A stretch of DNA of 64,000 bases from Capsicum annuum (GCF_002878395.1 NC_061119.1:13159662-13223661), one strand, 5' to 3'. Positions 45,401 through 58,074 are shown, counted from the stretch's first letter. The notes: a model not told the origin generated them from the sequence alone. Translations and numbers: made by a program.

Positions 45401-46339
45401 TATCTTGAAGATATACAAAGTGGTTTATCTAGCACTTCATCAAATCATGCCGAGCTAATAGTTATTCATGAAGTAAGCCGAGAATATATATAGTTGAGGT
45501 CTATGATACATCTCATTCGAGAAAAATATTGTTTGAAATGTGATAATGTACCCACAATTTTATACGAAGATAATGCAACATGCATAACACATTTTCAAGG
45601 AGGATTCATTAAAAGGAGATAGAACGAAACACACTTCATCAAAGTTTTTCTATACATATGAGCAACAAAAGAATTGTGATAGTAACATGGAACAGATTCG
45701 TTCGAGTGACAATATGACTAATTTATTCATCAAGTCTCTTTTAACTGCAACTTTCAAGAAGATGATGCGCAAGATCGGGATGCAACGATTCAAGTCATTA
45801 AACTGAAGTTCCCATCAGGGGGAGTAAAATAGGCGTTGTACTCTTTTTTTTCTTAACCAAGGTTTTGTCCCAATCAAGTTTTCCTGGTAAGGTTTTTAAT
45901 GAGGCAACACTAAAGACGTATTACAATATGTGTATGTTATTTTTCCTTCACTAAGCTTTTTCCCATTGGGTTTTTCTAGTAAGATTTCAACGAGACACAT
46001 TATCTCTTAATGGACATCCACCGGGGAGTGTTATATAATATGGATGTCATGTAACATGTATATGTATAAAATATTAGAGATAATAGTTAGTAGTCAAGTT
46101 GGATTTGAAGACCAAAACATTCCTTGTTCAATTTGGATTTGAAAACCTAAAATAGTTGGCCAACTTGCCAACTTGAAGTCAAGTTTGGCAAGCTTAGAAA
46201 CTAATTTTGGTGTCTATAAATAGCCACCATTTGTACATTTATTGACACATTCAAGTAGTAACAAATGTACTATTAAATTCTCTAAAGTTCTCTCATTTTT
46301 TTAAGTTTGATATTGATATTTTGCCTATATTTTATAACA
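42485..46339 (+). mobile_element. Complete but decayed Ty1-copia element, TSD GTGTC
   Basis: The 5' LTR is 42485-42788 (304 bases) and the 3' LTR 46029-46339 (311 bases). Both run TGTTATATAATATGG...TTATAACA and differ at a few sites. GTGTC flanks both sides (42480-42484, 46340-46344). Each LTR has TATAAATAG upstream of its transcribed part. CGTTATCAACATGAGACTCT follows the 5' LTR as the primer-site region, and CCACCGGGGAG precedes the 3' LTR as the polypurine tract. The 3.2-kb interior has no long frame; the best coding trace is RT/RNase H at 45120-45480. It cannot move by itself. Confidence 0.92.
45120..45480 (+). pseudogene. copia RNase H remnant
   Basis: Frames read VPYLSAIDVLMYFANT, then VNLLAKYNFAPTRRHRYGIK, then CSPDLIDYADAGYLFNSHK and, past a stop, TSSNHAELIVIHE. 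These are the successive blocks of copia reverse transcriptase-connection and RNase H. The usual ~12 residues between the GIKH and LFY blocks are missing, as they also are in the element at 63740-64000. Confidence 0.8.
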
Positions 46340-46344
46340 GTGTC

Positions 46345-46577
46345 ACAATTTTAGAGGACTAGAAATTAATTAAAATTATTATAATAACCTTGTGATGACT
46401 ATCAAAAATTAATATTCTCTCTTATATATAATAGTAAAGTAATATATGTGTGTGTATATATATACTAGTTTAGCATACATGCTTTGCACGTGTGTCTCAC
46501 ATAAAAGAATAACAAGTTAAAAAGTAACAATTGTCGTTAAAATAATGTCATAAGAAATTAAGGTAAAATTAATATTA

Positions 46578-46620
<43 letters not shown>

Positions 46621-49134
46621 GATGTGTATCGTAATGAATATTGTTCCCAAAACGTATAAAAATTCTATTAAAATTTCGTGTAGATTGAATTATATTTATA
46701 TAAATTATAACGATAGTGTGTGAAATATTTATTTTATTTCATATTCATTTAAGATATTTTCGTGAGTTTTATACAAAATTATATCAATACGGTAAAAATC
46801 AAAGTAAATATGTGTAATAGATAAAAGGCATTATATTATTTCGAATTCCTAAACGTTAGGAACTTTAATACAAAAACTCCTAATAAACTTCAAAAACTTG
46901 AAATGGAACTACAACAAATTAGTACTCTTCTACTACAGAACAACAAAACAAACTCTAAACTCCTAAAGTCCTAAATCTTAGGAAAGAATTCTTACAAGGA
47001 AAGAAGTACTTTTATTTTAGGACGTTTTACCTAGTTCAAATAAAGAAAAAAAATTCATCACAAATTTTTAAAACTGATTTCAAAGTCGTAAATATTTTCA
47101 AAATAATTCAATAATTATAATATGTGAAATCAACTTTAAAGAGTAAAGAAAATGAACACGCTTTGTAAAAAGGCGAAAAATACATGAACTTCATAATTTA
47201 AATATATCAATCTCTCATTCGACCCAAATTAATTCGTAACAACCCGATCATGCTTCTAGAAAAATATAATTAAAGAGGAAAACAAATCAATATCAATTCC
47301 ACAAAAGAAAAGCAAAATAAAGAAAATAATTAGTCATGGGATTATAAAAAGATTAATAGAAACTTCAAGGATAGCACAATTCCTAAGAGTTTTAATGGAA
47401 ATAAAAAACACAAATTTATAATTTTAATTTTGTAACTGTATTTTGGATATTTGAATTATTGTTAGTCGAATTCGGCATCAGAATTCATATTCTTGAATCT
47501 TAAAATTGAGATCATGAAGGATCCAACATCTAGATTCTATCAGATATTTTCACCTCTGATCAAAGGAAAAATCATTAAAAAAATGTAAAATATACAAATG
47601 TGTCGTACTTAAATAAGTATAATCAACACGTAGTAGCCGGGAAATTGGGAAAAAGGGGCGCTTTGATATCATAATCTTTTTTATTGCATTTTTTCACCGG
47701 GCGTGGACCATGTCTTTCGAACAATCTCAATACATATGGCGGAGTTCAAATAACTTACCATTGAGACGTCAAAACCTTCATTAGTATAATAAGGAACAAT
47801 TGGGTAGTCAAATGATTTAACCCTAAATCAAAATTCAACTTACTTTATATTCAAAAACACCACCCCTAGTATACTAATGTAGTTCAGATTTTATAGTGAT
47901 CTAACAATATATATGCCTAGTATCCTTTGGCAAACATTAAACTTTTCATCTATCTACAAAAATAATCATTGTTTGAACAATGAAAAAAAATAGATAGTAG
48001 AAAGGAGGTATGTCTAAATTTGAACTATTACTTTGAACGAAAAAACATGCTTACAAGTTAAAGCATCATCTATTAGATAAAGTTATTTAAATCAATGATA
48101 GAAATTAAAATTACCTCTGAAAAAATTATTTGATCATATTTTGTATGTGCGATAGCCATTAGAACTTGTATCAAAAAAGAAAAGAAAAGAACAACCATTA
48201 AAGTCTATTAATTAATAAACATAATGATGATATGCTAAATCTCATAATTTATTCACAATTAAGATAATTGTTATCTTCTTCTTTTTTAATATATAAGATA
48301 AAAATCTAATTGATTTAGAAGTATTAAATATTATAATTTTTTACCTGAATAAAATATATTTTTTCTTTCTATGCATATTTTAAAAGAAACATATTTTCGT
48401 TCCTAAAATTTTTTCCTTAGAAACTTGTTTAGGAATCTTTTTTTTTTCTGCGTTTTTTTTTTAAATTGGTTCTTATTTTTTTTTTCTTTCCATGAATAAT
48501 TTTTTTCCTAAAACATTGTGTTGGATTCCTAACCAAAAAATTCAAACACTATATTTAGTTCCTTTTAGATATGTGGTTCTTTCTGTTTTTTTTCATCTAT
48601 CCTAAATATTTGAACAATAATTTAATGAAAATTATTTTTTTGTAAAAAAAGTGAAAAGACGATTTTGTATATTGTAGGGTATTTTAATGAAGGGCAAAAA
48701 TTTCAAACCACTTTTCTAAAGGTTTTGACACTTTTAATATATTATAGATAGATTATAGATTATAAATATAAGATTATAGAAATAGATATAGACTATAGAT
48801 TATAAATATATATCAAATTTTGAATCGATCTAAATTATAAACACCCATAACAAAATTTGATTCAAAAACTAAATTTATAAATTAATTTAAATCATATAAT
48901 TCAAATTTCTTTAAATCTATCTAAATACCCAAATTAATTTGATTTATGCACAGTAATGTTAGATACGTTTTTTACCCTTTTTAACTCCCCTTTTAAAAGA
49001 GTTAGGGTCCATGCTGCTAGCAAAACCTCCTTCGCGAAGTAATTAAAAAAAAAAGATTGTGAAAAACAAAAGAATAAAATTTAGCTTCATCGTCGTCTTC
49101 GATCAGGCAGACCCAAATTCCTTCATCTGCAGCT
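46345..49134. other. AT-rich intergenic DNA upstream of the membrane protein gene
   Basis: Contains a (TA)n microsatellite at 46583-46619 and homopolymer-rich stretches (48430-48490). No conserved frame. The last ~90 bases before 49135 (CT-rich, AGCTTCATCGTCGTCTTCG) are probably the 5' untranslated leader of the gene. Confidence 0.5.
46583..46619. repeat. (TA)n microsatellite
   Basis: About 18 uninterrupted TA units. Confidence 0.95.
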
Positions 49135-52100
49135 ATGCTAAATCTTAGGGTTTCTCTTCTCCTTTCGCTCTTCTATACTTCGATTCTTCTCACCTCTCTT
49201 TCAGGTAATTTTCAGAAGGAATAAGATTTTGAAATTTTAGTGAACTAATTAATGCAAAATTATGTACGTATTTTTTGTTATTCTTTGAATTTTTTTTACC
49301 TGCAGGTTTGATTAGAGCTGCGGTTCTGACTTTAGATTCAATCGAAATATATGTTATGAATTTTTTTTTTTGACATAATACATAAATATGTCCTTCAGCT
49401 TTGTATAAAGTTAAACAAGCATACACATAGTTCTATATGACATAATACATACAGGATACAAATTGTCATGTTGGACAACATATATGACGAGTTTCTACTC
49501 GTGCAACTTTATACAAGTTTAAGTGCCTACTTGTGAGTTGAGCTCAAGTTAAAAGGCATGTAGATTTATTATTACTTTTTTAAAATTATATTTTATTATA
49601 TATTAATCTCAAGTAGAAAATAAATGATATATTTTGTGTAGTTAACTTACCTACCTAATAGACGAATGAGGACAAAAATTCAAAGTTTAAATCGAAAGTG
49701 TTAATTGAAACATTTTATTAGGGGTTAAAGCGTTCAATTGAAATATGAATTAGTTCGAAAGGAATTGAATTTCTGTTTTTAGTGAACTAATTGATGGAAA
49801 ATTGTGTGTGGCTTTTTGTTTGAAATTTCGTGTGCAGGGTTGATTAGAGCGACGGTTGTAACTTTAGATTCAATTGAAATATATAATACTCATGAATTGT
49901 TTGGAGCAGCTCCAGAAGTTTATTTTAAGTGTCAAGGTGATAATAGAACAATATCTTTACCTGATGTGAAGAAGAGACACGTATTGTATGCGTTCAAGGG
50001 TGAAGAGTCTTGGCAGGTATATAACAGTGTGTTGTCTTGCTGTTCCCGTTCATATTAGTAGTCGTGGTACTATTGCTCCTGTAATTTCTTGTGTTTCGAT
50101 TTCTGTTATGATTTGTTGATTCCTTGTATATAAGTTATTGTGTACTTTTGTTGGTTGCTTGCTGTAATTAGTTATAGTGTATTTATGGAATTGTTTATAG
50201 TAGTAGTCGTAGTATTGCTCGTGTAGTTTCTTTCTGTTATGATCTGTTGATTCCTTGTATATAACTTACTATTTACTTTTCTCGATTGCTGGAATTAGTT
50301 ACAATGTAGTTATGGACTTGTTTTGTTTGGAAAATTGTTTGAAATTTTAATTTCTTTCCTCATTAACATGAAAGCATCTGCCAAAAATACTGAGACTTTG
50401 TTCAATCAACTAACTATCTTCAGTCTCAAATTACTGAATTAGTATGGGTTGACTATAAGAACCCTATACGGGTGGTTTTGGTAGCTGGTCAGAGTTATAA
50501 AGAGATAAGAGAAGTTACTAGGAGAGATAGGATTAGAAATGAGGATATTTGAAATAAGGTGGGAGTGACTCCGGTGGAGGACAAGCTGCGGGAAGCCAGT
50601 TTGAGATGGTTCAAACATGTAAGGAGGAGATGCATGAGTGTCCCAGTATGATAGGTTGGCTATGGATGGTTTCAGAAGAGGTAGAGGCAGATTGAAGAAT
50701 TATTGGGGAGTGGTGATTAGACAGGATATGATAGCAGTTTCAACTCACTAAAGACAGACTTTAGATAGGAGAGTGGGGAGGACACAGATTAAGGCAGAAA
50801 GCTAGTTGGTAGAAGTGTGTTGTCTTTTAGCCCTTTCATATTACTAGTCATAGTATTATTGCTTCAGTAGTTTGTCCTTCGATTTCTGTTAGACTCTATT
50901 GTTCTTTGTGCCTCGATTATCGCATTGTTTCAGCTCTGAGGTAGTGGTATGGACCGCGTACATTTACCCTCCCTAGACCCCACTTTGTGGGAATATACTG
51001 GGTATGTTGTTGTTGTTGTCTCGATTATCTCATAGTAGTATGGTAGTTTCTATTCTGTTACTATCTGTTGTTTTATGTTATAATATGTTGTTTCTTGTAC
51101 TTACATTATTTCCTTTTCTGGATTACTTTGGATTGTTTTTCCTTGAGCCTAGGGTTTCCAAAAAGAGTCTCTAGAGGTAGAGGTAAGGTTTGCGTACACT
51201 CTACCCTCCCCAGACCCCTAGAAGTTCTATTTAGGTTACAGTTTCAGGAAAAAGCAAGTTTATCAATATCTACTCTAGAAGGTTTTGAAGTTATTTTAGT
51301 AGTAATTGCCCCTCTTATTTGAGGTTACCTCCAGAGATATTTTCTTCAAGACTGTATTAGTTAATCTGAAAGGATGATGCACAAAAGAGGTATACGGTCT
51401 CTTACCCATTCCCCCCCCCCCCCCCCCTCAAATCGCTATCTCTCTCTAGGAAGAAATCATCCTTCATCAGATAACTTAGTTTACCGCTTGTCAGTGGATT
51501 GTAGTCCTTTCCTCTTTCAAAATCTTAATAACACTGATTTTCATGGTTGATGTAGTTGTGGGAGCTCACTTTTTTTTAATTCTATTTACCTTTGACGTTT
51601 TCATTCTTACATGATGGGAGGATTCCGAGATGATTAAGCTATAGTTACTGGTGGAAATGAAACAAGAGAGAGCAGGGGATGAAATATTGGTGTTGCATGA
51701 TGTGGAAGAAGCATATTAAGGGCATTTCCAGGCCTGGGAAGAGAAGTGCTCGCTGACTGGGCACAGTTGTTGGGAGATGAGTTGTCTGGGAGCTGACCTG
51801 GTGGCAATGGTATTGGTAGGTGAAGTTGGTAGATGGAAGAGAGGGGTTTCTGGAGGTGGAGTTTCTAGATTTTAACCAAGGAGTAGCTGTGCATGCATGA
51901 AGGCAATAACCATTACCAAATGCATAAGCTTCCAATTGTGTGCATATTTCTGCCAGAATATCTCTTTGAATGATATGGACATAGCTAATGTGTGATGAAT
52001 GCGTAATAAACTTTACAAACTGGAACCGTCTCCTTCTTTCTCCCAACCCCGACCCCACGTGCACCCACAAAATTAGAAAATAAAAGAGAAAGGGAAATGG

Positions 52101-54223
52101 AACTAAAAAGTTGATCATGTAAAGCTTGAGAGGACTTGCAACCAGTACTCAGAGCTATGTAAACTATCTTTCTTTTCATAATGTCCTTCCAAGTCTTTCT
52201 GCGTGATACAGATCAGTAAAGTTTAGTCAGGACAATCCTCAGTAAGTTACAAGCCTGCATCATATATGTGGCTCTCTGGCAGAGGAGAGTCCTATTCTTA
52301 ATAAAATATGGTGTTTGTTTGCTTTATGCGTCAAGGGAAGAATTTAAATTTGTATTCCAATTTCAGATTATTATTGTTGTAACTTGGAAGTTTCTGATGC
52401 GGCTTGCAAGCTTGTCTATGTCTGTTCTTTTAGATGTTCACAAGCTTGCTGATCTAAGCTGATGATGTCGCGTTTTTATATTTTTAGCCTCTGACAGAAC
52501 TTGAAGCAAAAAAGTGCAAACGATGTGGGATATATGAGAAAGACTCATTTATAAAGCCTGATGATATATTTGATGAGTGGGAGTTCTGTGCCTCCGATTT
52601 TGCTAGTCCTGATGGGAAGTATATTCATTTCAAGGAGAAAGAGTTCAATGCCACATTCGTGTGTCCCGACTGTGTTCTTCTTGAAGGTGGTGAGTATTCT
52701 ATCTTTTGCCGTCTCCTCTTCTCCTTGGTTAACGCGGTGTATTCTGTAAAATAACAATGAACTTGACGCTATATGACATTTTACTGCACATAAACTCATA
52801 AATGCTCTGTGAAAAAAAAACCCTCATACATGCTTTAACATATATTTGCAAGTTAAGATCTCTTGACGCTGATCAACATAAGCATCTAACTAATTATATG
52901 GATAGACATGTCTCTAGTTCAAACCCTGCCACTTATAAGAGGGCTGATATTCAAGTAGGAGCAGAATGTAGGGCAACATGTGGGTCAGTTGGAGTTGGCC
53001 CATAACTCATAGGGATTCTCAATTATCAAAAGAGTAAATAAAAATTATGCCAATCTTTTGAAGATACGTAGTGCTTCCTGGGGGGAAAGCAAAACTAGTT
53101 GCTTCTCACTGTTCTTTTTCTAGAAAGAATTGATCTAAAGAAAAAGGCTATGGTGGGTAAATGTTTGAGTTTCGGTTTGATGTAGGATTTGGTCTTCTGT
53201 AATTGGCCTTGCAATCAAAAGTCAATGATACCACCCTACCTTCACTTAGGGGCGTTGACACAGACGTAATAAAAATATTTTGCCTGGATCTATAATTGAA
53301 GTATTTAATGTGACTGCTTCTCAAAAGAAACTGAATAAAAGGAACATTGCACTTCCCTTGCAAGCCATAATGACGATAAATGTTACTCCCTCTATCCATT
53401 TTTACTTGTTCAGCATTGACTTGGCACACCCAGGAGGAATCAATATAATGAAAATTTTACTATATCACCCTTCGAATTTAATAAATTCAATGTTCTGGGA
53501 AATGCATTTGGAAATGACTATAGTTGTATAAGGAGGGTAAATTAGGAACTAAAAGTGATAAATTCCTAGTTTTCGAAACTGAACAAGTAAAAGTGGACAT
53601 CTGTTTTTAGTAAAGTGGCCAGAGAGAGTATTTCATTATGTCCCCCCCTCTCACATCCTTTTGTGGCACTTAGGGACTTTGGTGCTCATGGAATCCATGA
53701 TGGTTTGAGTTTGTCTAAATTAGGAACGGTTCCACTGAATCCTTGGTTAATCTTTAAACTTAAGTTTGTTATACGGCATATTTTGACCTTGTTAATGAGA
53801 TAATCCAATTGAAAGGAGCATAAATTCACAAATTATTTGAACATTAATTTATCTGCACTATAAAATTCTTTTATTTATAGCACGTAGACTGTTCTTCCCA
53901 TATGGATGCTTGCCCTTTTGTTTGGTGTCTTTGTAATTTGTTCTCTATATATTGTCACTTATTGTCTGTGTTATTACATTATTTCTCTAGCTTCAAATCA
54001 CACCGATGGCCCGAGGAATAAGGCAAAGGGAATGCACTGGGCTCTAGTGCTGCTCATCTGCGTGTTAGTAACGACTTTTGTAGTTCTTGGAGCAGTGATG
54101 GCCTACAAATATTGGCAAAAGAGAAAGAAGCAACAAGAGCAAGCTCGATTCTTGAAGCTGTTTGAGGAGAGCGATGACGTAGAAGATGAATTGGACATTG
54201 GACCACTTAGTCATGTCATTTAG
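49135..54223 (+). CDS. Type I membrane protein with Cys-rich ectodomain, four exons, 227 residues
   Basis: Exons: 49135-49204, 49838-50016, 52488-52689 and 53991-54223, all with GT/AG introns and consistent phases (1, 0, 1). The 684 bases encode 227 residues plus stop, with no lesion. Residues 1-23 are a signal peptide (hydrophobic core VSLLLSLFYTSILL). The ectodomain has six cysteines (C55, C93, C96, C117, C142, C145, including two CX2C pairs), a conserved-looking ATVVTLDSIEIYNTHE block, and Asn-glycosylation sequons at N59, N137 and N153. Residues 167-188 form a membrane helix, followed by a basic stop-transfer (KYWQKRKK) and an acidic cytosolic tail. It looks like a conserved plant family of unknown function (from memory, uncharacterised in Arabidopsis). 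Its first and second introns contain a partial exon duplicate, a LINE and a SINE-like tail; the third holds a MITE. Confidence 0.85.
49235..49352 (+). pseudogene. Duplicate of the exon 2 start of the membrane protein gene
   Basis: The segment TTTAGTGAACTAATTAATG, a complete acceptor (cctgcag|, ending at 49305) and 47 bases of coding sequence (GLIRAAVLTLDSIEIY) repeat 49776-49884. The copy keeps a working-looking acceptor in the same phase as the true exon 2, but after IEIY it runs into unrelated sequence. About 420 bases of extra DNA (49353-49775) separate the copies. Confidence 0.8.
49353..49775. other. Inserted segment between the duplicated exon 2 starts
   Basis: AT-rich, non-coding, and begins with a T12 run. 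A motif is repeated nearby in opposite sense (TATGACATAATACATA at 49436 versus TTGACATAATACATAAATATG at 49372). The origin is not recognised; it may be a small insertion accompanying the duplication. Confidence 0.4.
50440..51020 (+). mobile_element. 5'-truncated RTE-type LINE in intron 2
   Basis: The plus-strand translation gives, in order, RNEDI.KVGVTPVEDKLREA, LRWFKHVRRRCMS, RLAMDGFRRGRGRLKNYWG and VIRQDM, with stops and shifts. This is the C-terminal end of plant RTE LINE reverse transcriptase. A conserved 3' tail (GGACCGCGTACATTTACCCT, CCCACTTTGTGGGA) ends in (TTG)n at 51005-51019. Left boundary approximate. Confidence 0.8.
51145..51225 (+). mobile_element. SINE/LINE 3'-tail fragment
   Basis: GAGGTAGAGGTAAGGTTTGC followed by GTACACTCTACCCTCCCCAG repeats the tail type seen at 50940-51000, without the (TTG)n end. 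It is typical of the tails shared by solanaceous SINEs and RTE LINEs. Confidence 0.55.
51226..52487 (+). other. Remainder of intron 2, with a C-homopolymer
   Basis: A run of about 17 C at 51411-51427. A 157-codon frame on the minus strand (51645-52118) has no recognisable domain and lies inside the intron, so it is not called as a gene. Confidence 0.5.
53386..53628. mobile_element. Stowaway-type MITE in intron 3, TSD TA
   Basis: Begins CTCCCTCTATCCATTTTTAC and ends with a degenerate inverted counterpart (GAACAAGTAAAAGTGGACAT ... GGCCAGAGAGAG). TA dinucleotides flank both sides (53384-53385, 53629-53630). 243 bases, non-coding; the CTCCCTC start and TA target are the hallmark of Stowaway (Tc1/mariner) MITEs. 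Confidence 0.85.
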
Positions 54224-54831
54224 AGAGAAAAAAGAACACCCCCTTCTCATGGTATACCCTAAAACACTTGTACACATGACTTTTGTTTTCAATCTTTTTC
54301 TTGTGAAGGCTACTATTGAGACTGTTTGTATAGTGTAACTTAACAGAGGGAAAGTGTTGTATAGAATCATTTTATTTGCTAAGAGGAATGCTAAACCGCA
54401 AAAGAAATATATTTTGCTTAAGTTGTGGAAGTATAAGTTAGGGGTCTTTTAACATGAGAAATGGATAGTGACTCTCTCTACCTATAGACTTTAAATCTGT
54501 CGTCCAAGGCTAGAACAAATGAAAAGAATCAGTGTTTTTTGTCTTTGTTGCTTGAGACTTCATTTCTTAATTCACTTCATTGACCACAAGGCCACCGCCC
54601 TTTTTGTTTTGTGGCAAGTAAATTAGTATGTGCATTTGCTGGTACTTTCAGTTAATTTTCACATCATCTCAGTTTTAGATGTCCTCTTTAAATCTAGCTA
54701 AAGTATTCCCTTCTGCATTGGTTTACATTAGGTGTTGTTTGGTAGAATGTAAAGAGCAACTCAGTGCACTAAAGCTTTCGCTGTGTAGGGTCTATTGTAC
54801 GCAATCTTATGTTGTATTTCTTGTTATTTCT
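54224..54831 (+). other. 3' untranslated and intergenic sequence after the membrane protein gene
   Basis: No canonical AATAAA was found near the stop; T-rich sequence continues to the copia insertion at 54832. A GTTTACATTAGGTGTTGTTTGG block at 54720 may be another old insertion. No gene seen. Confidence 0.4.
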
Positions 54832-55374
54832 CACAATATAGTCGGGTATGTAGAATCTGTATATTACAACAACTTCAACTTGAGTTTAAGTATAAAGAAA
54901 AACACAATGAAGTATATCAAATACCCTCAACACAAGATCAAAATGACCTTTCTAAAAGATGTATTTTATTTTGCAGAAATTAAGATAAACCAAAAATATC
55001 CAAGTCGTTCGAATTCACGGATTTTCCTTAAGGAAATAATCCCCTTCACTGTACCCGAGGTTGTGGAATTTTTCCTCCTAGGATAAAATGGCTAACCAAA
55101 CCAACAGTAGCGGTACCTCAAACGGTTGGAATATTTTCGAACTCACAGAACGTTTTGAGTGATCACACAAAATATTTTTGAGACAAGAAGAGAGTTTTTA
55201 ATCTAAAAAATTTCGCATGCAAACCTGTGGATGAAACCAGGTTTTTATAGCCACAAGATGCCTCTTCTGAAAAGTGGCAAAGGTTCATCTAAAAGGTGTA
55301 ACCTTTTCTGAAAATTCATGTCTATTCGTCCAAACATTGTGACTGTTCTGAACAGGGATGTCATTTCGTGAATA

Positions 55375-55510
55375 AGTGTGTCAGTTCATTGAAACAATGC
55401 ATCAGTTCTAAAGCAGTGCATCAGTTTACTGAAACAGTGCATCAGTTTAGTTTCGAAACTGTGCACCATTTCAATGAAAAGTTGCATCAGTTCAAAAATT
55501 TATCTGAAGC
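55375..55510 (-). promoter_or_regulatory. U3 repeat array of the copia LTR (left)
   Basis: The word GCATCAGTT (or its near forms) recurs at about 55400, 55424, 55440 and 55484, alternating with ATTGAAACA/CTGAAACAGT. The array lies 130-260 bases upstream of the minus-strand TATA box at about 55245. The same array is present in the right LTR at 59726-59855. Repeated short motifs here are typical of inducible copia promoters. Confidence 0.5.
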
Positions 55511-55591
55511 ATCTGTTCGAAATAGCTTCTGCATGCATGCTTTCGTTGCTTTTGTAATGAAACTGAAATCATATAAATGGAGTATTAAACA

Positions 55592-55630
55592 TAGAAAATA
55601 TTTATTGCGTTAGAAAATATTTATTGCGTT
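55592..55630. repeat. 20-bp direct duplication in the left LTR only
   Basis: GAAAATATTTATTGCGTTA occurs twice in tandem. The right LTR has a single GAAAACATTTACTGCGTTA. This accounts for most of the length difference and arose after insertion. Confidence 0.75.
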
Positions 55631-56547
55631 ACTGTTGGTATTTTTGAAATTCAAATAAATTTTGTCCGAAAAGATAGATCTCATCGATCATTTTCCAAAT
55701 CCAAATCCAAATCCGAAGCCGAGCCGAGCGAGCGACGACGACGATGGCGCGAGACATTTCTTATTTCTTGTCTCACTTACCATGTGGAGTAAGTGTTCAT
55801 CATTATAAACACTTCAAAGTTCCTTTCTCCAACCAATGTGGGAGAATTAGTGAACTTTCCAATTTTGGGAGCACACTTTCCAAATTGGTGTCTCCTCTTC
55901 TCCACCATTTTTTCTCCATTTTCCATTCACACTTCTATGAACCCAACAATCCCAACATGAATGGGGAATGACTATTTTTCATAAAACTTTTACGGACAAG
56001 TATGTGATCATCAAGCAAAGACTGATTGCATCTGGATAAGTGGGTTTTCCTTTGAACTTTTCGTAGTGAACATGCATCGGATGCACTCGGTCAATTGGTA
56101 GATTTGATATCTTTGAACCGTTGAGCTTTATTGTATACCTAGACAATACATGTCACACAACCATCCTTTTAACGTTTATGGTTCTCATGGTTTTGTTCTT
56201 TTCAGCCATGAACACGTCCTGGTTTCATGAGAGCTTAGAGAATAGGCCTTTACTAACATTCTTCTTGAAGCGGCTTCCACTTCATCCTCGCATAGGTGAT
56301 TTCTAAACGTTCAATCCTGTAGATTAAACTATTTGGTCAAATCTGCCAAATTTAGATAATCATTAAAAGACTTTTCACCTTAAGTCTTATCCTAGTTTAC
56401 TATAATTTGTCTACATCAAGAGAATGGGTTGGGTAATTGACAATGTTGAACCTGTCAGACACAACTTTGTTTGATCTCCTTGAACCTAGCTCTTGGGATC
56501 TCCAGTATGCTAGGTAGAGTAACCGTCATGCTGACTCGTCCTAGGCC

Positions 56548-58045
56548 TTAAACCATTCTCTTGGATGTTCTTTCCACTCCTTCTCTAGATAGGCCTTTTG
56601 TAAGTGGATCCGACACATTATCCTTTGACTTTACATAGTCAATAGTGATAATTCCACTAGAGAGAAGTTCCCTAACGGTATTTTGTCTCCTTTGTATGTG
56701 ACGAGATTTACCGTTGTACATCATGCTCCCTGCCCTATCTATTGCCGCTTGGCTATCACAGTGTATACATACTGGTGCCACCGGCTTGGGCCAATACGGA
56801 ATATCTTCCAAGAAATTTCGAAGCCATTCTGTTTCTTCACCGGCTTTATCTAATGCGATAAATTCAGATTCCATTGTAGAGCGAGCGATACAAGTCTGTT
56901 TGATGATTTTCAAGAAACTGCTCCTCCACCGATAGTAAATACATATCCACTTGTGGATTTTACTTCGTTCGATCCGGTGATCCAATTTGCATCACTATAT
57001 TCTTCAAGTACCGCAGGATATTTATTATATTGCAACGAATAGTTTTGAGTGTATTTAAGATACCCCAAAACTCTTTTCATAGCCATCCAATGAGTTTTGT
57101 TGGGATTACTCGTGTACTGACTCAATTTACTAATTGCACATGCTATGTCTGGTCGTGTACAGTTCATTATATACATTAAATATCCCAATACTCTTGCGTA
57201 CTTCAATTGTGAATCACTTTCACCTTCATTCTTTCGAAGTGCAAAGTTCACATTCAATGAAGTCTTGGCAATACCGAATTTCATATACTTGAACTTGTCA
57301 AGTACTTTTTCGATATAATGAGACTGTTACAATGCTAACCCTTGTGGAGTTCGATGGATTCTTATACCTAAGATCACATCTGCAACTCCAAGGTCTTCAT
57401 ATCAAACTTGCTCTCGAGCATTCGTTTGGTTGCATTTATGTCATAAATGTCTCTGCTGATGATCAACATATCATCCACATATAAACAAACAATGACTTGG
57501 TGATTTAGTGTGTCTTTAATATATACACATTTATCACATTCATTTATCTTGAATCCGTTTACCAACATGGTTTGGTCAAACTTTGCATACCATTGCTTAG
57601 GTGCTTGTTTTAGTCCATAAAGTGACTTAACAAGTTTACACACCTTATTTTCTTTTCCTGGAACCACAAAGCCCTCAGGTTGTTTCATGTATATTTCTTC
57701 CTCCAAATCTCCATTTAGGAATGCGGTCTTCACATCCATTTGATGGATTTGAAGATCATATACCGCTGCCAAGGCAATTAACATTCGGATCGAGGTTATC
57801 CTTGTTATTGGAGAGTATGTATCAAAGTAATCAAGGCCTTCCTTCTGTTTGAGGCCTTGTACTACAAGTCTTGTCTTATATTTGTCAATAGTACCATCCG
57901 CCTTCATTTTCCTTTTGTCGATCCATTTAGAACCTAAAGGTTTATTTCCGGGAGGAAGGTCAACCAATTCCCATGTATGGTTTCTTAAGATTGAATCTAT
58001 CTCACTATTGACTGCCTCTTTCCAAAAGGATGAGTCTGATAACAT
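56548..58045 (-). pseudogene. copia reverse transcriptase and RNase H
   Basis: The frame 57374-58045 (223 codons) holds MDVKTAFLNGDLEEEIYMKQ, the KLVKSLYGLKQAPKQWY block and the catalytic YVDDMLI. The frames 56910-57284 and 56548-56985 hold [38 protein letters not shown] and CDSQAAIDRAGS, then VKSKDNVSDPLTKGL, the end of copia RNase H. Frameshifts at about 57290-57370 and about 56930 separate the pieces. The product would copy element RNA into DNA; this copy is broken. Confidence 0.88.
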
Positions 58046-58074
58046 CGCTTCTCTAAACGTTTAAGGCTCATTTT

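Noticed and set aside
51645..52118. 157-codon frame on the minus strand
   Set aside because: It lies antisense in intron 2 of a supported gene, has no recognisable domain and a composition typical of chance frames.
54679..55086. 135-codon plus-strand frame
   Set aside because: It crosses the copia LTR boundary at 54832 and its right half is LTR sequence repeated at 59174.
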